Shown here one piece after another: positions 38,253-47,207 of a DNA stretch of 64,000 nt. Source of the stretch: Haloarcula regularis (GTDB lineage Archaea > Halobacteriota > Halobacteria > Halobacteriales > Haloarculaceae); contig NZ_CP119794.1 in the NCBI RefSeq assembly GCF_029338315.1, positions 992,001 to 1,056,000 of the forward strand, in the 5' to 3' direction. The first letter of the stretch is position 1, and every line of letters starts with the position of its first letter. The translations under genes and the position numbers were made by a program. Below the pieces are notes generated by a model. It did not search any database and was not told where the DNA came from. It saw only the letters and a list, made by a program, of their open reading frames with translations.

Positions 38253-39242
38253 ATGGCGTTCGAATTGAGCGCTGACTCGCTAGGTTTCGATTCGAGTCAG
38301 AACCCACTGACGGAGGCGTTGAAAGAGTACTTCATCTGGCCGCTGCTGGCCATCGTGTATCTCAGCATGTCGGCCCTGTTCCCGCAGGTCTGGGGTGTGC
38401 GGATCGTCAACCAGGTCATCATCAGTTCCGTCGACCTGGTGGTGCTTGCCATCGGCATCACGTTCGTGATGGCCGCCGCGGAGATCGACCTCTCTATCGT
38501 CGGCACGATGGGCGTGGCGCCCTTCGTGGCGACGTGGTTCATCAAGTCACTGGGCGTGCCGTTCATCGTCGCCGTGGGAATCGGGCTGCCGCTCGTCGCG
38601 GCGGCCATCGGCCTGATGAACGCCTATCTCGTCAACAAGCTCGAGATCGACTCGCTCATCGCCACGCTGGGGACGTACTTCCTCCTCATCGGGTTACTGT
38701 TCGTGTTCACCCAGGGGGCGACCATCTCCGGGTTCGGCGAGGCATACACCTTCATCGGGAACGAGACCGTCGGTGGCGTCAGCCTGATTCTGGTCGCCAT
38801 CCTGGTCATCGCCGTCGGTGCCCACGTCGTGCTCACGCGCCTTCCGTTCGGACAGGACCTCCTGCTGACCGGCGGGAACGAGGACTCCGCCAGCCGCGCC
38901 GGCATCAACACGGAGAAGGTCCGCCGGAACGCCTTCATCATCTGTGCCGTGCTCTCGGCGCTGGCCGGCTTCCTGCTGTCCTCCCGCCTCGCCATCATCA
39001 GTTCCACCTTCGGACAGGGGCGGCTCCTGCCGGCCATCGCGGCCCCGATTCTGGGCGGCATCCGACTCACCGGCGGGCAGGCCAGCATCCACCAGGCCGT
39101 CGGTGGCGCACTCCTCCTGCAGATGATCGACACCTGCCTGACCATCGCCGGCGTCAGCGGGTACAACGTTCGGCTCTTTACCGGGGTGCTGGTCCTCTTT
39201 GCGATCATCCTCGGCGGGCTGCGGACCTACAAGACGGACTGA
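38253..39242 (+). CDS. Sugar ABC transporter permease (RbsC-like)
   Basis: 329-residue integral membrane permease of the ribose/xylose/galactoside type (BPD_transp_2). About ten helices. The motif AAAEIDLSIVGTMG near residue 75 and the cytosolic loop GGNEDSASRAGINTEKVRRN, which contacts the ATPase, are typical; APILGGIRLTGG follows. The binding protein gene follows 144 bases downstream with its own TATA box (GATTTAAG at about 39337). Confidence 0.88.
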   Translation: MAFELSADSLGFDSSQNPLTEALKEYFIWPLLAIVYLSMSALFPQVWGVRIVNQVIISSVDLVVLAIGITFVMAAAEIDLSIVGTMGVAPFVATWFIKSLGVPFIVAVGIGLPLVAAAIGLMNAYLVNKLEIDSLIATLGTYFLLIGLLFVFTQGATISGFGEAYTFIGNETVGGVSLILVAILVIAVGAHVVLTRLPFGQDLLLTGGNEDSASRAGINTEKVRRNAFIICAVLSALAGFLLSSRLAIISSTFGQGRLLPAIAAPILGGIRLTGGQASIHQAVGGALLLQMIDTCLTIAGVSGYNVRLFTGVLVLFAIILGGLRTYKTD

Positions 39243-39386
39243 CGCGCTACGGACCCCGTTTTCTGCGGCAGTCGCCATCCTCCTTCGACCGGGCGGTGCG
39301 GATGAAATATTAATTCCGTTTCTTTTGGTGCAAAAGATTTAAGTACCAGACTGTAGCATGTGCATGTAGGTTTACGCCTGTTAATC

Positions 39387-40703
39387 ATGACCGACTGGAG
39401 CGACTCCACGGACGAAACGCGGCGTAGTTATCTGAAAGCACTCGGTGCAGCCGGGCTTCTCGGTGCCGGCGGCCTCGCCGGCTGTTCGAGCGACGGTGGC
39501 TCGGGCGGCGACGGCGGTTCCGGAGACGGCGGTTCCGGAGACGGCGGTTCCGGCGGCGACGGTGGCTCCGGCGGTGACGGCGGGTCCAGCGACGGCGGAT
39601 CCAGCGACGGCGGCAGCGGCGCCGGGAACCTCATCGGCATCCCGATGAAGTCCCTGTCGGCGTTCTTCTTCCGGACGGCGGCCCGGGGCGCGCAGTACGA
39701 GGCCGAACAGCTCGGCTACGAGTCCCAGCTCATCGGCGCCGAGATGGACAGCGAGCAGCTGAACCGCCAGATTTCGAGTCTCGCGACGCGAGAAGAGACG
39801 GCGGCAATCATCACGGACCCCGTCGACAGCGAGGCCCAGCAGTCACCCATCAGCAACGCGATGGACGACGGCATCCCGGTGGGCGTCGTCGACACGCCCG
39901 CGTCCCGCGAGGCGACCGTCACGGTCGCGTTCGACAACTACCTCGCCGGCGAGAACCTCGCCGACCGGTGTGCCCAGGAGCTCAAAGACAAGTACGGCTC
40001 CCTCGAGGGGACGAAGGTCGTCTACTTCCACGGCTTCCTCGGCTCCTTCGCCTGGAACCAGCGCATGAAGGGGACCCGGGACCGCATGGAGGAGATCGCG
40101 TCGAACTCCGGGCTGGAGTTCCACAACGTCGAAGGCGGCGGCTCCCCCGAGGAGTTCTCGACCTCCGCGACGGAGTGGCTCTCGCAGAACCAGGACGTCG
40201 ACGCCGTCCTCAACGCCTCCTCGGGTGGCTTCCTGGCCGGTGTCGTCCAGACGCTCGACCGCCAGGACCAGCTGTACTACCGCGGCAACGAGGAACACAT
40301 CTTCGTCGGGGCCGTCGACGGCTACCTCAGCGACGTGAAGTGGATGAACGAGGGGTACATCGACTTCATCTCGATGCAGAACCCGGTCGCGTACGGCCAG
40401 ATCTGTGTCGACCTGCTCGACGAGTACGCCATCGGCCAGGGTGCCCGCGACGTGATTCCGGTCGGCGAGACGGCGACCGACGTCATCAAGCCCGAACGGT
40501 TCTACTACGGCGCGGAACTGGGCAAGGAACCGGAGATCGAACAGACGGATTACGGTCCGCGCTACACGGTGCCGACCTACATCATGGGGCCGGAGAACGT
40601 CGACAACGACATGCACTGGCCCAAGCTCGCCGAGAGTCGCCTCGGTATGGAGTCCGAGACGGCCGACCTCGACCTCTCGCCGCAGGGCGACCCGCCGTCG
40701 TAA
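39387..40703 (+). CDS. Sugar ABC transporter substrate-binding lipoprotein
   Basis: 438 residues. A twin-arginine signal with lipobox (TRRSYLKALGAAGLL, then GLAGC) is followed by a Gly/Ser/Asp linker and a periplasmic-binding-protein fold of the ribose type (PBP1, GIPMKSLSAFFFRTAARGAQ to about residue 400). Exported folded and lipid-anchored on the outside. It lies downstream of the permease, so all three importer parts are present. The bound sugar is not known; the surrounding genes suggest a pentose or deoxyhexose. The start is the methionine just before TDWSDSTDETRR. Confidence 0.88.
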   Translation: MTDWSDSTDETRRSYLKALGAAGLLGAGGLAGCSSDGGSGGDGGSGDGGSGDGGSGGDGGSGGDGGSSDGGSSDGGSGAGNLIGIPMKSLSAFFFRTAARGAQYEAEQLGYESQLIGAEMDSEQLNRQISSLATREETAAIITDPVDSEAQQSPISNAMDDGIPVGVVDTPASREATVTVAFDNYLAGENLADRCAQELKDKYGSLEGTKVVYFHGFLGSFAWNQRMKGTRDRMEEIASNSGLEFHNVEGGGSPEEFSTSATEWLSQNQDVDAVLNASSGGFLAGVVQTLDRQDQLYYRGNEEHIFVGAVDGYLSDVKWMNEGYIDFISMQNPVAYGQICVDLLDEYAIGQGARDVIPVGETATDVIKPERFYYGAELGKEPEIEQTDYGPRYTVPTYIMGPENVDNDMHWPKLAESRLGMESETADLDLSPQGDPPS

Positions 40704-40780
40704 TCGAACCCTCGTCTCTCCGACACGCTCTCCCCAGCTACGTTCGGTCCGCCTCGCTTTCTCTTCTCTCGATTTCGTCC

Positions 40781-41575
40781 TCAGTACTTGCAGATGCCGG
40801 CCGTGACGTTGACGTCCTGTCCGGTGATGTGACTCGCCTGCTCGGAACACAGAAACAGGACGACGTTTGCCACGTCCTCGGGTTGGGTGAACGCGTCGAG
40901 CGGCGAGACCGCTCGGAACTCCGCTTCCACCTCGTCGTAGGGGCGGTCCTGGTTGGTCGCCTGCCCTTCGATGACCTCGCGCAGGCGCGGGCCCTCGACG
41001 CTGCCGGGACAGACGGCGTTGACCGTGACGTCGTCGTCGGCCAGCTCCTCGGCCAGCGTCCGGACGAACCCGATGATGCCCATCTTCGCCGTGGTGTAGG
41101 GCGTCCGGTAGGTGAGGGGGCGCTTTCCGCTCATCGACGAGATGTTGACGACGCGCCCCGCGTCGGCTTCCCGGAGGTGGGGAACCGCCGCCCGTGTGGC
41201 GTTGAAGTGCCCGCCCAGGTTCACCTCCAGGGTGGACATGAACTCCTCGTGGGTGATGTCCTCGACGGGTTTGGACGGACCGGCGATGCCGACGTTGTTG
41301 ACCAGGATGTCCAGGCCACCGAACTCGTCGACGGCCTCGTCAACGACCCCGGCCATGTCGTCCGGGTCGCTCGCGTCGCCGGCGACGGGCGTGACAGTGC
41401 CCTCCAGTGACTCGAACTCGCTCGCCGTCGCGGCCAGCGCGTCCGCGTCGATATCGTTGACGACCACGTCGACGCCCGCCGCCGCGAGGTGCTCGGCGAT
41501 GTGTTTCCCGATGCCGCTGCCGCTCGCCGTGACTATCGCGCTATCGCCAGGAATCGTCAGTTCTGCACTCGCCAT
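40781..41575 (-). CDS. Short-chain dehydrogenase/reductase, sugar type
   Basis: 264-residue SDR. TASGSGIGKHIAEHL is the NAD(P)-binding turn (the usual TGG replaced by TAS), NNVGIAG, catalytic Ser in NISSMSGKRP and Y-x-x-x-K in TPYTTAKMG are intact. Likely a sugar or 3-keto-acid dehydrogenase: it is convergent with the sugar-binding protein and divergent from a BKACE gene, with 86 bases of shared promoter. The TAS turn is a small departure from the family. Confidence 0.82.
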   Translation of the reverse strand: MASAELTIPGDSAIVTASGSGIGKHIAEHLAAAGVDVVVNDIDADALAATASEFESLEGTVTPVAGDASDPDDMAGVVDEAVDEFGGLDILVNNVGIAGPSKPVEDITHEEFMSTLEVNLGGHFNATRAAVPHLREADAGRVVNISSMSGKRPLTYRTPYTTAKMGIIGFVRTLAEELADDDVTVNAVCPGSVEGPRLREVIEGQATNQDRPYDEVEAEFRAVSPLDAFTQPEDVANVVLFLCSEQASHITGQDVNVTAGICKY

Positions 41576-41661
41576 GTGTCGATGGAGCGTTCGGACGAAA
41601 GATAGTCGTTTGGGTGTGTCACATCCGTAGATTGATTTGGGCCGGGCGACCACAACGGAGT

Positions 41662-42597
41662 ATGCGACAGCTCGACCCAGTCATCGTCTCGTGTGCGGTG
41701 ACCGGCGCGATTCACGTCCCGACGATGTCCCCGCACCTGCCGGTGACGCCCGAGGAGATCGCGTCGGAAGCCATCGCCGCCGCCGAGGCCGGCGCCAGCA
41801 TCGTCCACATCCACGTCAGGGACCCGGAGACGGGGGAGCCACAGACCGACCTCGACCTGTTCAGACAGGTCGCGTCGGAGATACAGGCCGAGACGGACGT
41901 CGTCGTCCAGCCGACGACCGGGGGCGCGCCGACGATGCCCGTCGAGGAGCGCGTCAGTGTCGTCCCGGAACTGGAACCCGAGATGGCCTCCTGTAACATG
42001 GGGTCGATAAACTTCGGTCTCTATCCCCTCCTCCAGAAGTACGACGCGTTCGAGTACGAGTGGGAACGGGAGTACCTCGAGGGGACCCGCGACCTGATAT
42101 TCCCGAACTCCTTCGAAGACTTAGAGACGGTGCTCGATACCTTCGCCGAACACGACACGAAGCCCGAACTGGAGTGTTACGACGTCGGTCACCTCTACAA
42201 CGCGAAACACATGCTCGACCGGGGGTACCTGGAGCCGCCGCTGCACGTCCAGTTCGTGCTGGGCATCCACGGCGGCATCGGTACCGACGCGGAGAACCTG
42301 ACCCACATGGTCCACATCGCGGAGAAACTGTTCGGCGACCAGTTCTCGTACTCCGTCATCGGGGCCGGGCGGTCGGAGTTCGCCCGGGCGCTCCAGTCCG
42401 TCGACGCCGGCGGCCACGCCCGCGTCGGCCTTGAGGACAACCTCTATCTCGCCCGCGGCCAGCTGGCCGAGAGCAACGCCCAGCTCGTCGAGAAGCTGGT
42501 CGACCTCACCCACAGCGTGACCGGGCGAGAGATAGCGACGCCGGCCGAGACCCGCGAGTTCCTGGGCCTGAAGGGACAGGCGGCGACGGACTTCTGA
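41662..42597 (+). CDS. BKACE (DUF849) beta-keto acid cleavage enzyme
   Basis: 311-residue zinc-dependent TIM-barrel enzyme of the beta-keto acid cleavage family. HIHVRDP (about residue 48) gives the two zinc-binding histidines and an Arg; PTTGGAP, CNMGSINFG and GIHGGIGT are typical. It transfers an acetyl-like unit between a 3-keto acid and acetyl-CoA. In this island the substrate could be a 3-keto product of the neighbouring SDR. The substrate remains unknown, as the family is broad. Start MRQLDPVIVSCAVTG fits the family N-terminus. Confidence 0.85.
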   Translation: MRQLDPVIVSCAVTGAIHVPTMSPHLPVTPEEIASEAIAAAEAGASIVHIHVRDPETGEPQTDLDLFRQVASEIQAETDVVVQPTTGGAPTMPVEERVSVVPELEPEMASCNMGSINFGLYPLLQKYDAFEYEWEREYLEGTRDLIFPNSFEDLETVLDTFAEHDTKPELECYDVGHLYNAKHMLDRGYLEPPLHVQFVLGIHGGIGTDAENLTHMVHIAEKLFGDQFSYSVIGAGRSEFARALQSVDAGGHARVGLEDNLYLARGQLAESNAQLVEKLVDLTHSVTGREIATPAETREFLGLKGQAATDF

Positions 42598-42756
42598 GCG
42601 CCGGCCGGAAACGGCGTCACCTGCATCCCGATCCCGTCTGCGAACCGTATCAGCTCACAGGGCCGACGGCGCGTCCGGTCACAGTCGGGCCGTCGTCGCC
42701 CCCAGGCATGGAGCGCGTCAGAAATAAGTGGTCGCTGCGTGTGGGAAGAAGTGACG

Positions 42757-43155
42757 ATGTCAGAAGCAATCGCCAGGGAGTACTTCGAACGGTCGGACGA
42801 CCCGGAGGCGTCGGTCGAGGACGTGGTGGAACTGTTCGCCGAGGACGCGGTGTTGAAATCGCCACGCGAAGGAATCTTCCGGGGCCGGGAGGCCGTCCGC
42901 GAGTTCTTCGAACTGAACGCGGAGTTCTTCGCCAGCGGGAGCCACCACATGGACCGGTTCTACACCGACGGGTCGACCGTCGTCTGCGAGGGGACCATCG
43001 CCGGCGAGACGACGGCCGGGCGGTCCTACGAGGGCGTCGGCCTGGTCGACGTGATGGAGTTCGCGGACGACGAGATTACCGCGCTACGGGTCTACCTCGA
43101 CTACAGCGCGATTCTGACCGAGATTCCGGACGAGGTCCCGGACTTCAGGGACTGA
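42757..43155 (+). CDS. NTF2-like/SnoaL-type protein
   Basis: 132-residue protein with the cone-shaped NTF2-like pattern: an N-terminal helical pair with SVEDVVELFAEDAVLKSP, F.GREAVREFFE, then long beta strands. Such domains act as small ketosteroid-isomerase-like enzymes or binding proteins. The BKACE gene precedes it and the iron alcohol dehydrogenase gene follows 59 bases downstream, which has its own TATA box. Function not assignable. Confidence 0.75.
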   Translation: MSEAIAREYFERSDDPEASVEDVVELFAEDAVLKSPREGIFRGREAVREFFELNAEFFASGSHHMDRFYTDGSTVVCEGTIAGETTAGRSYEGVGLVDVMEFADDEITALRVYLDYSAILTEIPDEVPDFRD

Positions 43156-43214
43156 ACCCCGACGGTCGGGGAAAACTATTTTATCGCACCCGGGGAAGTC
43201 GAAGACGGTTTATC

Positions 43215-44387
43215 ATGTACGAGTACGACCAGCCGTTCCGATTCGTGCACCGCACAGACGTCGTCTTCGGAAAGGGGAGAGCCGCCGACATCGGGGAGGA
43301 ACTGTCCCGACTCGGCGTCGAGCGCCCGTTGCTCGTCACCGACCCGACGCTCGTCGAGGTGGGCGTCGTCGAACCGATCGTCGCCGCGCTCGAGGCCGAC
43401 GGCATCGATTACGACCTCTACGACGAGGTGGAACCGAATCCGCGGGTCGCCACGGTCGAATCGGGCGTCGACCGCCTGGAGTCGGGCGACAGGGACGGCG
43501 TCGTCGGTATCGGCGGCGGGAGCTCGATGGACACGGCGAAGGCCATCGCGGGCCGCGCGACCAACGGCGGCACCATCGCCGACTACGAGGGACTGCAGAA
43601 CTTCGAGGTCGACCCGCTTCCGACGGTCACCGTTCCGACGACCATCGGGACCGGCAGCGAGGTCACGTCGGCGGCCGTCATCACCCACCCGGACCGGGAC
43701 GAGAAGCTGGGCATCCTCGACGACGCGCTCATCCCGAACGTCGCCCTGCTGGACCCGACGCTGCTCGAGTCGCTCCCGTCGGACGTCGCGGCGTCGACGG
43801 GGATGGACTGTCTGACCCAGTCGGTCATGGCCTATCTCTCGACGAACGCAAATCCCATCACCGACGCGCTGACCAGGGCCGCCGTCGAGATGATCTCCGA
43901 GAACCTCCCGGCCGCCGTCGCGAAGAAGGACCTCGACGCGCTGATGAACATGCAAATCGCGACGACCATCGAGGGCACCGGATTCATGAACGCCGGTCTC
44001 GGCTTGGTCCACGCGATGTCGCACCCGGTGAGCGCCCACTACGACACGCCCCACGGCGTGACCAACGGGGTCATCCTCCCGGCCGTCCTGAAGTACAACC
44101 GGGTCGCGCGCGAGGAGAAGTACGCGGACCTGGCGAACGCGATGGGCGTCGCGACGCACACGATGACGACGCGCGAGGCGTCGAAGCGCTTCGTCGAGGA
44201 GGTCGAGGACCTCTCGGCCGCCGTGGGCATTCCCGACGGACTCGCCGATCTCGGCGTCGAGGAGTCGTACCTCCCGGACCTCGCCGAGGCCGCCGTTACG
44301 CGCAAGGACACGCGTCGCAACAAGGGCACGAACCCCCGTGTCTCGACCGAGGAGGACGTCCTGGAGATTTACCGCGACGCGTTCTGA
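43215..44387 (+). CDS. Iron-containing (group III) alcohol dehydrogenase, FucO-like
   Basis: 390-residue dehydrogenase. GIGGGSSMDTAKA binds the nucleotide; TTIGTGSEVTS, FMNAGLGLVHAMSHPVSAHY and the metal histidines in HAMSHP and TPHGV give the Fe site. The FMNAGLGLVHAMSHP stretch and TPHGVTNGVILP closely match L-1,2-propanediol oxidoreductase (FucO), so lactaldehyde/propanediol interconversion is a good guess. CTATTTTATC at 43176-43185 is a TATA box 30-39 bases upstream. Confidence 0.84.
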   Translation: MYEYDQPFRFVHRTDVVFGKGRAADIGEELSRLGVERPLLVTDPTLVEVGVVEPIVAALEADGIDYDLYDEVEPNPRVATVESGVDRLESGDRDGVVGIGGGSSMDTAKAIAGRATNGGTIADYEGLQNFEVDPLPTVTVPTTIGTGSEVTSAAVITHPDRDEKLGILDDALIPNVALLDPTLLESLPSDVAASTGMDCLTQSVMAYLSTNANPITDALTRAAVEMISENLPAAVAKKDLDALMNMQIATTIEGTGFMNAGLGLVHAMSHPVSAHYDTPHGVTNGVILPAVLKYNRVAREEKYADLANAMGVATHTMTTREASKRFVEEVEDLSAAVGIPDGLADLGVEESYLPDLAEAAVTRKDTRRNKGTNPRVSTEEDVLEIYRDAF

Positions 44388-44448
44388 GCAGGCCGGACGC
44401 GCTCATCGCCGTGTCGCGGGATGCCACGGGGAGCCGACCCACGGCTCG

Positions 44449-44463
44449 TCCATCAATATTGGA
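44449..44463. promoter_or_regulatory. Operator-like palindrome TCCATCAATATTGGA upstream of IclR
   Basis: One mismatch from TCCAA-N5-TTGGA. It lies about 30 bases upstream of the TATA-like TTCTTTTAC at about 44491-44499, which precedes the ATG at 44522 by 23-31 bases. The position suggests autoregulation by IclR, by activation or repression. Confidence 0.5.
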
Positions 44464-44521
44464 CCGAACGTGACAGAAACCAACGATTAGATTCTTTTAC
44501 CGACGTCCAGCAGCTGTAAAT

Positions 44522-45304
44522 ATGGCACAAGACGGCGCGTCCGGTTCGTCGGAACACAACATCCAGGCCGTCCACACGATGTTCACCGTCGTCGACGGCC
44601 TCCGGGAGTTCGACAGCGTCGGCGTCTCGGAACTGGCGTCGACGCTCGAGTTACCCAAGAGCACGACCTTCGTCTACCTGAAGACGCTCGAGGAGGCAGG
44701 CTACGTGGTAAACGACGGCGGCGAGTACCGCCTGGGACTCCGATTTCTCGAACTCGGTGGGTCGATTCGTCAGCGCCTCCGGCTCTTCCAGGCTGCCAAA
44801 CAGGAGATAGACGAGCTCTCCTCGCAGGTGGGCGAGGTGGCGAACCTCGGCGTGATGGAGGACGGCCAGCGCGTCCTGCTGTACACCTCCCAGCCCTCCG
44901 ACGGGATGTTCGACAACGCCCCGACGGGCGAGTTCACGAACATGCACTGGACGGCACTCGGGAAGGCCCTGCTCTCGCAGTTGTCCGACGAACGAGTCGA
45001 CGCGGTCGTCGACCAGCACGGCCTCCCCAGCGCCACCGACGCCACGATAACCGAGCGCGACGCGCTGTTCGATGAACTGGAGGCCATCCGGGAGCGCGGC
45101 TACGCGATCGAGGACCAGGAGCGCCGCGAGGGCGTCAAAGCCGTCGCGATCCCGGTCCGGTACAGCGACGACCCGGACCCCGTCGCCGCCGCGGCCATCT
45201 CCGGTCCGAAACGCCGGCTGGGTGACGACAGCCTCGACGACGGCATCCTCGAGGGACTCAGAGAGGCCGTCAACATCATCGAGCTCTCTTACAAACACTA
45301 CTGA
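44522..45304 (+). CDS. IclR-family transcriptional regulator
   Basis: 260-residue regulator. An N-terminal winged helix-turn-helix (about 10-75; VGVSELASTLELPKSTTFVY is the recognition region) is followed by the IclR effector-binding domain (about 85-255). Haloarchaeal IclR proteins regulate sugar catabolic genes. It lies inside the sugar-acid island, just before the UxaA-like genes, and a shared palindrome occurs upstream of itself, before the UxaA genes and at 28655-28783. It is therefore the likely local regulator, with a sugar-acid intermediate as ligand. Confidence 0.85.
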   Translation: MAQDGASGSSEHNIQAVHTMFTVVDGLREFDSVGVSELASTLELPKSTTFVYLKTLEEAGYVVNDGGEYRLGLRFLELGGSIRQRLRLFQAAKQEIDELSSQVGEVANLGVMEDGQRVLLYTSQPSDGMFDNAPTGEFTNMHWTALGKALLSQLSDERVDAVVDQHGLPSATDATITERDALFDELEAIRERGYAIEDQERREGVKAVAIPVRYSDDPDPVAAAAISGPKRRLGDDSLDDGILEGLREAVNIIELSYKHY

Positions 45305-45365
45305 GCCATCGCCGTTCTAGCGTCACGATCCCACTACGGGGACGCTCCGTGTGGCTCCCGAATCG

Positions 45366-45380
45366 TCCAATATCGTTGGA
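45366..45380. promoter_or_regulatory. Operator-like palindrome TCCAATATCGTTGGA
   Basis: Exact TCCAA-N5-TTGGA form, the same as 28769-28783. Candidate IclR binding site downstream of the IclR stop and upstream of the UxaA-like genes. Confidence 0.55.
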
Positions 45381-45500
45381 TAGTGGTACCCGGTGACGCG
45401 CGCCAGGACACAGACGTGCTTATCTTGGGAAGGGCCCCTCGAGGTTAAATAACGGAAGTACATATGTTACGATCAGGAGGACGGGACGCGAGAAAAATCG

Positions 45501-45516
45501 TCCAACGATAGTGAAC
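45501..45516 (+). promoter_or_regulatory. Operator-like site TCCAACGATAGTGAAC
   Basis: Matches 28655-28670 at 15 of 16 positions. Lies about 190 bases before the UxaA ATG and about 50 bases after the A/T-rich element at 45443. Confidence 0.5.
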
Positions 45517-45708
45517 AGCAGAACTGAGTCCGTCGGGCAGCAATATTCGTCGGTTTCAGTGCCCGAAAATACGGGGAAGGGTGGAGAATATCGTCCGGTC
45601 GTGTCCCGAGCAGTACACCGCCGGTCGCAGTCCCGCGGTCGGAGACCCAGTGGCGCCGATGTGTCGCCGAGGACAACGTTTTTACTGGTCGCTGAAGTTC
45701 CACAGGGT

Positions 45709-46896
45709 ATGGAAACGTTTGCTGGGTTCGACAGACCGAGCGGCCCTGCAGGGGTCCGCAACTACGTCGCCGTGATACCGGTCTCGGTCGCGGCGTCGGC
45801 CGTCGCCGACGCTATCGCGGACCGCGCGGGCGAACAGGTCCACTCGACGCCCCACCAGATGGGGACCGACCCGCCCGAACAGGCACGCGAACAGATAGAG
45901 CGGACGCTATCCGGCATCGGGACGAACCCGAACGTCGGTGCCGCTGTCGTCGTCGAACTGGGGACCGAGTCGACGGACGCCGACGCCGTCGCCGACGCGA
46001 TCGCCGACGCCGAGCGCGACGTCGAGGTACTCAGAATTCGCGATCGCGGCGGCACGTCCGCCGCCGTCGAGGCCGGCGTCGAAGCAGCCGACCGGCTCTG
46101 GGCCGACATCGCCGGCCTGGAGCGGACCGAACAGGACGCCAGCCAGCTCATCTTCGGCGTGGAGTGTGGCGGGTCTGACGCCACGAGCGGCATCGCGTCC
46201 AACCCTGCCGTCGGCAGGGCCTGTGACCGCCTCGTCGAGGACGGGGGGACGGCCTCGTTCTCTGAGACACCCGAATTCATCGGCGCCGAGCACATCCTCG
46301 CGGACCGCTGTGAGTCCGAGTCCCTCCGAGAGCGCCTGCTCGAGCGGGTGGACTTCCGCGAGTCGGCCGCCCAGCTGATGGGCGTCGACCTCCGGGGGGC
46401 CCAGCCCAGCCCGGGCAACCAGGAGGGCGGCCTGACGACCATCGAGGAGAAGAGCCTCGGGGCCATCGTGAAAGGCGGAACCACGGCCGTCCGCGGTCTG
46501 GTCGACTACGCCGAGTCGCTGCCGGTCGGCGGCGGCCTCGTGCTGATGGACACGCCGGGCTACGACATCGAGAGCGTCGTGGGCAAGGTCGCCGGCGGCG
46601 CGCAGATCGTCGCGTTCACGACCGGACGCGGGTCGACCACGGGCAACCCCATCGCCCCGGTGATCAAGGTGACGGGCAACCCCAAGACCGCCGAGCGCCT
46701 CGCCTCGAACATGGACATCGACGTGAGCACCATCCTCGAGGGCGAGTCCATCGAGTCGGCCGGCGACAGGGTCTACGACCTCCTGCTGGAGGTGGCCAGC
46801 GGCGAGCGGACCGCCGCCGAACTCCGACGCCTGGAGGAGTTCGCGATCAACGAACTGCAGCCAAACGAGCTGGCCCAACTGAGGGAGAACGCATGA
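45709..46896 (+). CDS. UxaA-family sugar-acid dehydratase large subunit, paralog 1
   Basis: 395-residue protein of the altronate/galactarate dehydratase C-terminal domain family. GVRNYVAVIPVS near the N-terminus is the family opening; FGVECGGSDATSGIASNPA, EEKSLGAIVKGG, LMDTPGYDIESVVGKVAGGA, and TGRGSTTGNPIAPVIKVTGN are characteristic. Dehydrates sugar acids to 2-keto-3-deoxy acids using iron. First of three overlapping genes: its stop overlaps the SAF-subunit start (ATGA). The usual enzyme has one such subunit; a second paralog follows. Likely acts on the acid made from the imported sugar. Confidence 0.85.
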   Translation: METFAGFDRPSGPAGVRNYVAVIPVSVAASAVADAIADRAGEQVHSTPHQMGTDPPEQAREQIERTLSGIGTNPNVGAAVVVELGTESTDADAVADAIADAERDVEVLRIRDRGGTSAAVEAGVEAADRLWADIAGLERTEQDASQLIFGVECGGSDATSGIASNPAVGRACDRLVEDGGTASFSETPEFIGAEHILADRCESESLRERLLERVDFRESAAQLMGVDLRGAQPSPGNQEGGLTTIEEKSLGAIVKGGTTAVRGLVDYAESLPVGGGLVLMDTPGYDIESVVGKVAGGAQIVAFTTGRGSTTGNPIAPVIKVTGNPKTAERLASNMDIDVSTILEGESIESAGDRVYDLLLEVASGERTAAELRRLEEFAINELQPNELAQLRENA

Positions 46897-47207
46897 AGGG
46901 AGAAGTACTCGGCGGCGTCGGCCTCCAGATGAGCCGGGACGACAACGTGGTCACCGCCATCGACGACGTCGAGGCGGGTGCGGTGATCCCGTACGACAGC
47001 GGGGAGGTCGGCGTCGAGGAGGCGGTCCCCTTCGGCCACAAGATAGCGCTAGTCGAACTGGCTCCGGGTGACGAGGTACACAAGTACGGCGAGGTGATCG
47101 GCCGGGCGACCGAACGCATCGAACCCGGCCAGTGGGTCCACACGCACAACTGCAGGAGTACGCGCGGCCGCGGCGACATCACCGACGGCAAAGAGGAGGT
47201 GGCCTGA
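46893..47207 (+). CDS. SAF-domain subunit of UxaA-type dehydratase
   Basis: 104-residue small subunit. KVQ-type N-terminus is absent, but the beta-clip SAF pattern is clear: DDNVVTAIDDVEAGAVIPYD, PFGHKIALVELAPGDEVHKY, GEVIG.A, and the end CRSTRGRGD. In bacterial UxaA this is the N-terminal domain of one protein; here it is separate and sits between two large paralogs, overlapping both by 4 bases or less (ATGA and TGATG). Translational coupling implies a stoichiometric complex. Confidence 0.84.
   Translation: MKGEVLGGVGLQMSRDDNVVTAIDDVEAGAVIPYDSGEVGVEEAVPFGHKIALVELAPGDEVHKYGEVIGRATERIEPGQWVHTHNCRSTRGRGDITDGKEEVA

Larger units (their letters stand above)
45305..45708. other. Regulatory region before the UxaA-like genes
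   Basis: 404 bases with no gene. It carries two operator-like sites (45366-45380 and 45501-45516), an A/T-rich GTTAAATAAC at about 45443-45452, and a TATA-like GTTTTTACT near 45678-45686, 23-31 bases before the ATG at 45709. A frame open upstream to 45511 is not used, since the TATA lies inside it. Confidence 0.6.

Noticed and set aside
39480..39620. Tandem GGCGGTTCCGGAGAC-like repeat as a mobile or regulatory repeat
   Set aside because: It encodes the Gly/Ser/Asp linker after the lipobox of the binding protein; the same kind of linker occurs in the 57386 gene.
45511..45708. Upstream extension of the first UxaA-like protein
   Set aside because: The TATA-like element at 45678-45686 lies inside it, and family N-termini begin at METFAGF.
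46893..47207. SAF protein as an antifreeze-like or flagellar basal-body protein
   Set aside because: Its place between two UxaA-type large subunits with overlapping starts fixes it as the dehydratase small subunit.
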